Below, piece after piece: positions 61,406-64,000 of a stretch of 64,000 bases of DNA (positions are counted from its first letter, which is position 1; each line of letters begins with the position of its first letter). The translations under genes were made by a program, and so were the position numbers. The notes beneath the pieces are model-generated. The model worked only from the letters and a program-made list of their open reading frames with translations. It was not told the origin of the DNA and did not search any database. This stretch comes from Sphaerisporangium flaviroseum (lineage in GTDB: Bacteria; Actinomycetota; Actinomycetes; Streptosporangiales; Streptosporangiaceae), in the NCBI RefSeq assembly GCF_039537005.1, contig NZ_BAAAZR010000001.1, forward strand, positions 1,273,326-1,337,325, read 5' to 3'.

Positions 61406-61428
61406 GGGGTTCGAATCCCTTCGGGCGC
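61406..61428 (+). tRNA. 3' end of a tRNA-Arg, fragment
   Basis: GGGG-TTCGAAT-CCCT followed by TCGGGCGC matches the T-arm and acceptor end of actinobacterial tRNA-Arg; no matching 5' acceptor (GCGCCCG), D-arm or anticodon arm is present upstream. A second attachment-site-like scar or a decayed tRNA. Confidence 0.5.
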
Positions 61429-61751
61429 GCATCTCCCCAGGTGAGCTGGGTCTCGGCTCCAAGATCAAGCCCATTTTCAGTGGACCTTGTGCCGTGCGCG
61501 TGCGTCCATGCCCACCGCGTCGTCGTGAACCAGGCGACCCCGGCACGTGCCAGGCGGTCGCGCACCCGTGCCCACTCCGGCGCACCCCACCCACTCCGGC
61601 GGACCCGCGCCCTCCTCGCCGTACCGCGCGTCGTGCTCCGCCACCCGGATCCGTCACTGGATCGGCCATGCCGGCCGACTCTGGTGATGAGTTGTCGCGC
61701 CCGCACCCGTCATAACTACGACGGGACACGACGAGGCGGAAGGATGACGTG

Positions 61752-62780
61752 ATGAGTGCGGACACGCGACTGGAGGAGCTGGACGTGAGCGGTCTGGGCG
61801 AGGGCGGTCTGGGCGGGAGCGGTCTGGGTGAGGTCGACGAGCCGGCGTTCTCGGGGCTGGCGGAGCGGCACCGGCGGGAGCTGCACGTGCACTGCTACCG
61901 GATGCTCGGGTCGTTCGAGGACGCCGAGGACACCGTGCAGGAGACGTTCCTCCGTGCCTGGCGGCGGCGGGAGACCTTCGAGGGGCGGTCGACGTTCCGG
62001 GCCTGGCTGTACCGGATCGCCACCAACGCCTGCCTGGACCTGCTCGCCAAGTGCCGCCCGGAGCCTGCGACCGGCGGCGAGGTGCTGTGGCTGCAGCCCT
62101 ACCCGGACCGGCTGCTCGACGAGCTGCCTGCGGGCGACGCGGACGAGCCGGAGGCCGTCGCCGTCGCGCGGGAGACGATCGAGCTGGCGTACCTGGTCGC
62201 AGTCCAGCACCTCGCGCCGCGCCCGCGGGCCGTGCTGATCCTGCGGGACGTGCTCGGCTGGCCGGCGAAGGACGTCGCGGAGCTCCTCGGGGACTCCGTC
62301 AACTCCGTGAACAGCGCGCTGCAGCGGGCCCGCGCCGGCATGCGGGAGCACCTGCCCGCCGAGCGGCAGGACTGGACCGGCGGCGAGGAGGACGCCGGGA
62401 CGCGCGAGCTGGTGCGCCGCTATACCGACGCCAGCGTGGCCACGGACCTCGAAGGGCTCGCCGCACTGCTGCGGGACGACGTCCGCTGCTCGATGCCGCC
62501 CACGCCGGGCCTGTACGTCGGCCGCGACGCGGTGGTGAACGACTGGGTCGAGAGCGGCTTCGAGAGCATGAAGCACCTGCGCGCCGTCCCCACCTCCGTG
62601 AACCGGCAGCCCGCCGTCGCCTTCTACCTGTGGCGGAAGCGGGAGGGCGCGTTCCTGCCGCTGACGATCGACGTCCTGCGCGTCACCCGCGGGGCGATCA
62701 CCGAGATCGTCACGTTCCACGACGACCAGTTCCCGCGGCTCGGGCTGCCGGAGCGCCTGCCGGCGGACGGCACGGAGTAG
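61752..62780 (+). CDS. ECF-type sigma factor with SnoaL-like C-terminal domain (SigX5/TIGR02960-like)
   Basis: 342 residues from ATG at 61752 (GGAAGGA, 7-base spacing). Sigma region 2: LHVHCYRMLGSFEDAEDTVQETFLRAWRR, FRAWLYRIATNACLDLL; WLQPYPDRLLDE is typical of this group. Region 4: LAPRPRAVLILRDVLGWPAKDVAELLGDSVNSVNSALQRAR. The C-terminal ~130 residues are SnoaL-like (YVGRDAVVNDW). Such sigma factors lack classical anti-sigma genes and are controlled by this domain. Followed by two small genes, probably one unit. Confidence 0.88.
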   Translation: MSADTRLEELDVSGLGEGGLGGSGLGEVDEPAFSGLAERHRRELHVHCYRMLGSFEDAEDTVQETFLRAWRRRETFEGRSTFRAWLYRIATNACLDLLAKCRPEPATGGEVLWLQPYPDRLLDELPAGDADEPEAVAVARETIELAYLVAVQHLAPRPRAVLILRDVLGWPAKDVAELLGDSVNSVNSALQRARAGMREHLPAERQDWTGGEEDAGTRELVRRYTDASVATDLEGLAALLRDDVRCSMPPTPGLYVGRDAVVNDWVESGFESMKHLRAVPTSVNRQPAVAFYLWRKREGAFLPLTIDVLRVTRGAITEIVTFHDDQFPRLGLPERLPADGTE

Positions 62781-62784
62781 TCCC

Positions 62785-63066
62785 GTGTGGACGCTCGCGC
62801 TGCGCGGCGGCGCGCGTGTCGCGGTGGTCGCGGCGCAGTGGTGCGACGCGTTCTGCGTCGTCACCCGCGGGCGGGTGCAGTTGGAGCTGCGCGACGGCGA
62901 GCCCGGGCCGGTCCTCGGACGCGACGCCGGGTTCTGGCTCCGCGGCACCGGCGTTCGCGCCCTGCGGAACCCCGGCCGTCGAACGGCGAGGGTGCGCATC
63001 GTCACGCGGCAGGGCCAGGACCGTCACATACCAGTCAACACACCCTGTACGCCGGTTACCGAATGA
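62785..63066 (+). CDS. Small cupin-like hypothetical protein
   Basis: 93 residues from GTG, 5 bases after the sigma stop. VVTRGRVQLELRDGEPGPVLGRDAGFWLRG has a cupin-like beta pattern, without clear metal histidines. Likely co-expressed with the sigma factor; role unknown. Confidence 0.5.
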   Translation: MWTLALRGGARVAVVAAQWCDAFCVVTRGRVQLELRDGEPGPVLGRDAGFWLRGTGVRALRNPGRRTARVRIVTRQGQDRHIPVNTPCTPVTE

Positions 63067-63078
63067 TGGAGGAACGAC

Positions 63079-63564
63079 ATGAACAGCATGAATGACACCG
63101 GGGTGGTCGCAGGCCCGGCATCGGGCCAGACCAGCCACACCCACCGACTCCGCGGGCTCGCCGTCACCGGCTTCCTTGCCACGCTCGCGGCGATGGTGGC
63201 CACCACCCTCGCCGCCGCGCTTGCCCAGGCCGTTGGCGTCGACTTCGAGGTTCCCGATGGTGGCGAGACGATCCCGTTGCCCGGGTTCGCCGTGGTGACC
63301 GGCTTCTTCTCGGTCGTGGGCATCGTCATTGCCGTCGCTCTTCTTCGTTGGAGCGCTCGCCCCGTCGAGCGATTCGTGTGGACGGCAGTGTCGCTGACCG
63401 CGATCTCGTTGGTCCCGCCTCTCCTCTCCGGGGCGAACACCGCCACCACCATCGCCCTCCTCGGGCTACACCTCGTCCCTGCGGCGGTGATGATCCCCAC
63501 CCTGGCGCGGAGCCTCCGCATCCGGACCGGCGGCCACACTGGGTCGTCTGCCGTGAGCACCTGA
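63079..63564 (+). CDS. DUF6069-family membrane protein
   Basis: 161 residues, four helices (LAVTGFLATLAAMVATTLAAALA, FAVVTGFFSVVGIVIAVALL, FVWTAVSLTAISLVPPLL, TTIALLGLHLVPAAVMIPTL). Loop GGETIPLPGF matches DUF6069. GGAGGAACGAC precedes the ATG. Often adjacent to ECF sigma factors; function unknown. Confidence 0.8.
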   Translation: MNSMNDTGVVAGPASGQTSHTHRLRGLAVTGFLATLAAMVATTLAAALAQAVGVDFEVPDGGETIPLPGFAVVTGFFSVVGIVIAVALLRWSARPVERFVWTAVSLTAISLVPPLLSGANTATTIALLGLHLVPAAVMIPTLARSLRIRTGGHTGSSAVST

Positions 63565-63941
63565 CCGGGTTGGGGGTGCGGACTGAGGTGCGCCCAACAT
63601 GAGTGCGTTGATGGGTGCAGTGATCGGGGTTGGCGGTGTGGGGGTTCGTGCGAGGGTGGTGCTACTTCTGGCAGTTCGCTGAGAAGTGGCAGCCGCCTCA
63701 CCCGTCCAACGTGGGTGGCCCCAGAGTTCGGCCCTACTCGGCTGCCCCTTGTCGGTGCACTTCCAAGGCCGGTCGGCCGCAGGGCTTCGGCGTAGTCGGG
63801 TGGCGTCCGATTCGCGCCCATGCAGGCCAACTTCGACGAGATCAAGATGGTTCGCGCGAATGCCATGCCATGGGAGGGGCGACGGAGTCCCGCCACGGCG
63901 CGAAACTGCCGCCAACCCTCCGTCCCAGCTCTTGCTTCACG
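63565..63941. other. 377-bp spacer without a supported gene
   Basis: Short frames are present on both strands but none has a start signal, family match or convincing coding pattern. Nothing else is seen here. Confidence 0.3.
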
Positions 63942-63977
63942 TATCGAAAGTCGATAGGTTTTCATCGTAAGTCGATG
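63942..63977 (+). promoter_or_regulatory. Two operator-like palindromes before the last gene
   Basis: TATCGA-AAG-TCGATA (63942-63956) and CATCG-TAAGT-CGATG (63963-63977), centres 21 bp apart (two helical turns). They lie directly before the ribosome-binding site of the gene at 63989. ATCG/CGAT palindromes like these often serve PadR-type repressors. Confidence 0.6.
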
Positions 63978-63988
63978 GAAGGAAAGTT

Positions 63989-64000
63989 ATGGGAGAGCTG
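63989..64000 (+). CDS. Start of a gene cut by the window edge
   Basis: ATG after GGAAGGAAAG; only MGEL is visible. A PadR regulator beginning MGEL- would fit the palindromes upstream, but four residues cannot show this. Confidence 0.4.

Larger units (their letters stand above)
61111..61751. other. 641-bp region with terminator, tRNA scar and sigma-gene promoter signals
   Basis: No gene seen. Contains the terminator at 61166, a tRNA-Arg 3' end at 61406, and CCCGTC-N8-GACGGG (61706-61725), an inverted repeat about 30 bp before the sigma factor gene that may be its operator or promoter element. Confidence 0.4.

Noticed and set aside
63686..63970. 94-codon plus-strand frame near the right edge
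   Set aside because: Runs through the operator-like palindromes, lacks a ribosome-binding site and has no recognisable pattern.

Overview
The window is high-GC actinobacterial DNA. GC-rich third positions, GTG/TTG starts, TANNNT -10 boxes a few bases before start codons (leaderless genes), a conservon (cvnA-cvnB), an ISL3-type transposase relic, and many secreted hydrolases all fit a mycelial actinomycete. A member of the Streptosporangiales (Nonomuraea/Streptosporangium-like) is my inference, not proven by the sequence.

Layout. 0-2.7 kb: left-truncated conservon, a sensor-kinase-like protein plus a roadblock partner. 2.9-4.3 kb: a macrolide-type glycosyltransferase behind a 10-codon leader peptide (MIYSIRMRTA) with alternative RNA helices; this is the most interesting locus. 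4.3-11.1 kb: DUF6157 protein, then a sugar block (beta-phosphoglucomutase-like HAD, a 20-codon coupling ORF, GH65 phosphorylase, Pgi), then a lipoprotein-type serpin. 11.1-14.6 kb: LAL/LuxR regulator and an F420-type PPOX oxidoreductase. 14.6-23.6 kb: a patchy, probably acquired and decaying segment holding an ISL3 relic, a LysR-controlled reductase/monooxygenase/methyltransferase set, an MFS pump with a CGNR regulator, a MOSC stump, a methyltransferase that lost its SAM-binding core, an aldo/keto reductase and a reductase stump.

23.6-38 kb: GH18 chitinase, GT2, HIT, Zn-ADH, hemerythrin, alginate-lyase-like enzyme, aldose epimerase, an S15 peptidase, RecQ, a TauE exporter and small hypotheticals. 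38.2-38.55 kb: four 44-bp tandem units, each a mini-ORF overlapping the next by GTGA, leading into a Zn-ADH. 39.7-48.4 kb: VOC proteins, MerR plus membrane protein, PadR/HAAS stumps, beta-helix protein, membrane sulfatase, GH16 glucanase with ricin lectin domain. 48.7-56.4 kb: two DHFR-like reductases, small secreted proteins, Nudix, P-loop protein, SGNH esterase and a beta-trefoil repeat protein. 56.4-61.5 kb: broken genes, an integrase-like stump, and two tRNA 3' ends (Gly and Arg), read as scars of mobile elements. 61.7-63.6 kb: ECF sigma factor with two accessory genes. The window ends at the first codons of a gene behind two operator-like palindromes.

How parts work together. The chitinase, the alginate-lyase-like gene and (more weakly) the GH16 gene share a TTAGGAAA-G/C-TTTCCTAA palindrome at or near their promoters, which suggests one repressor for scattered extracellular polysaccharide-degrading enzymes. 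GH65, beta-PGM and Pgi would pass phosphorolysis products of alpha-glucosides to glycolysis. The leader peptide upstream of the glycosyltransferase would make macrolide inactivation depend on drug-stalled ribosomes.
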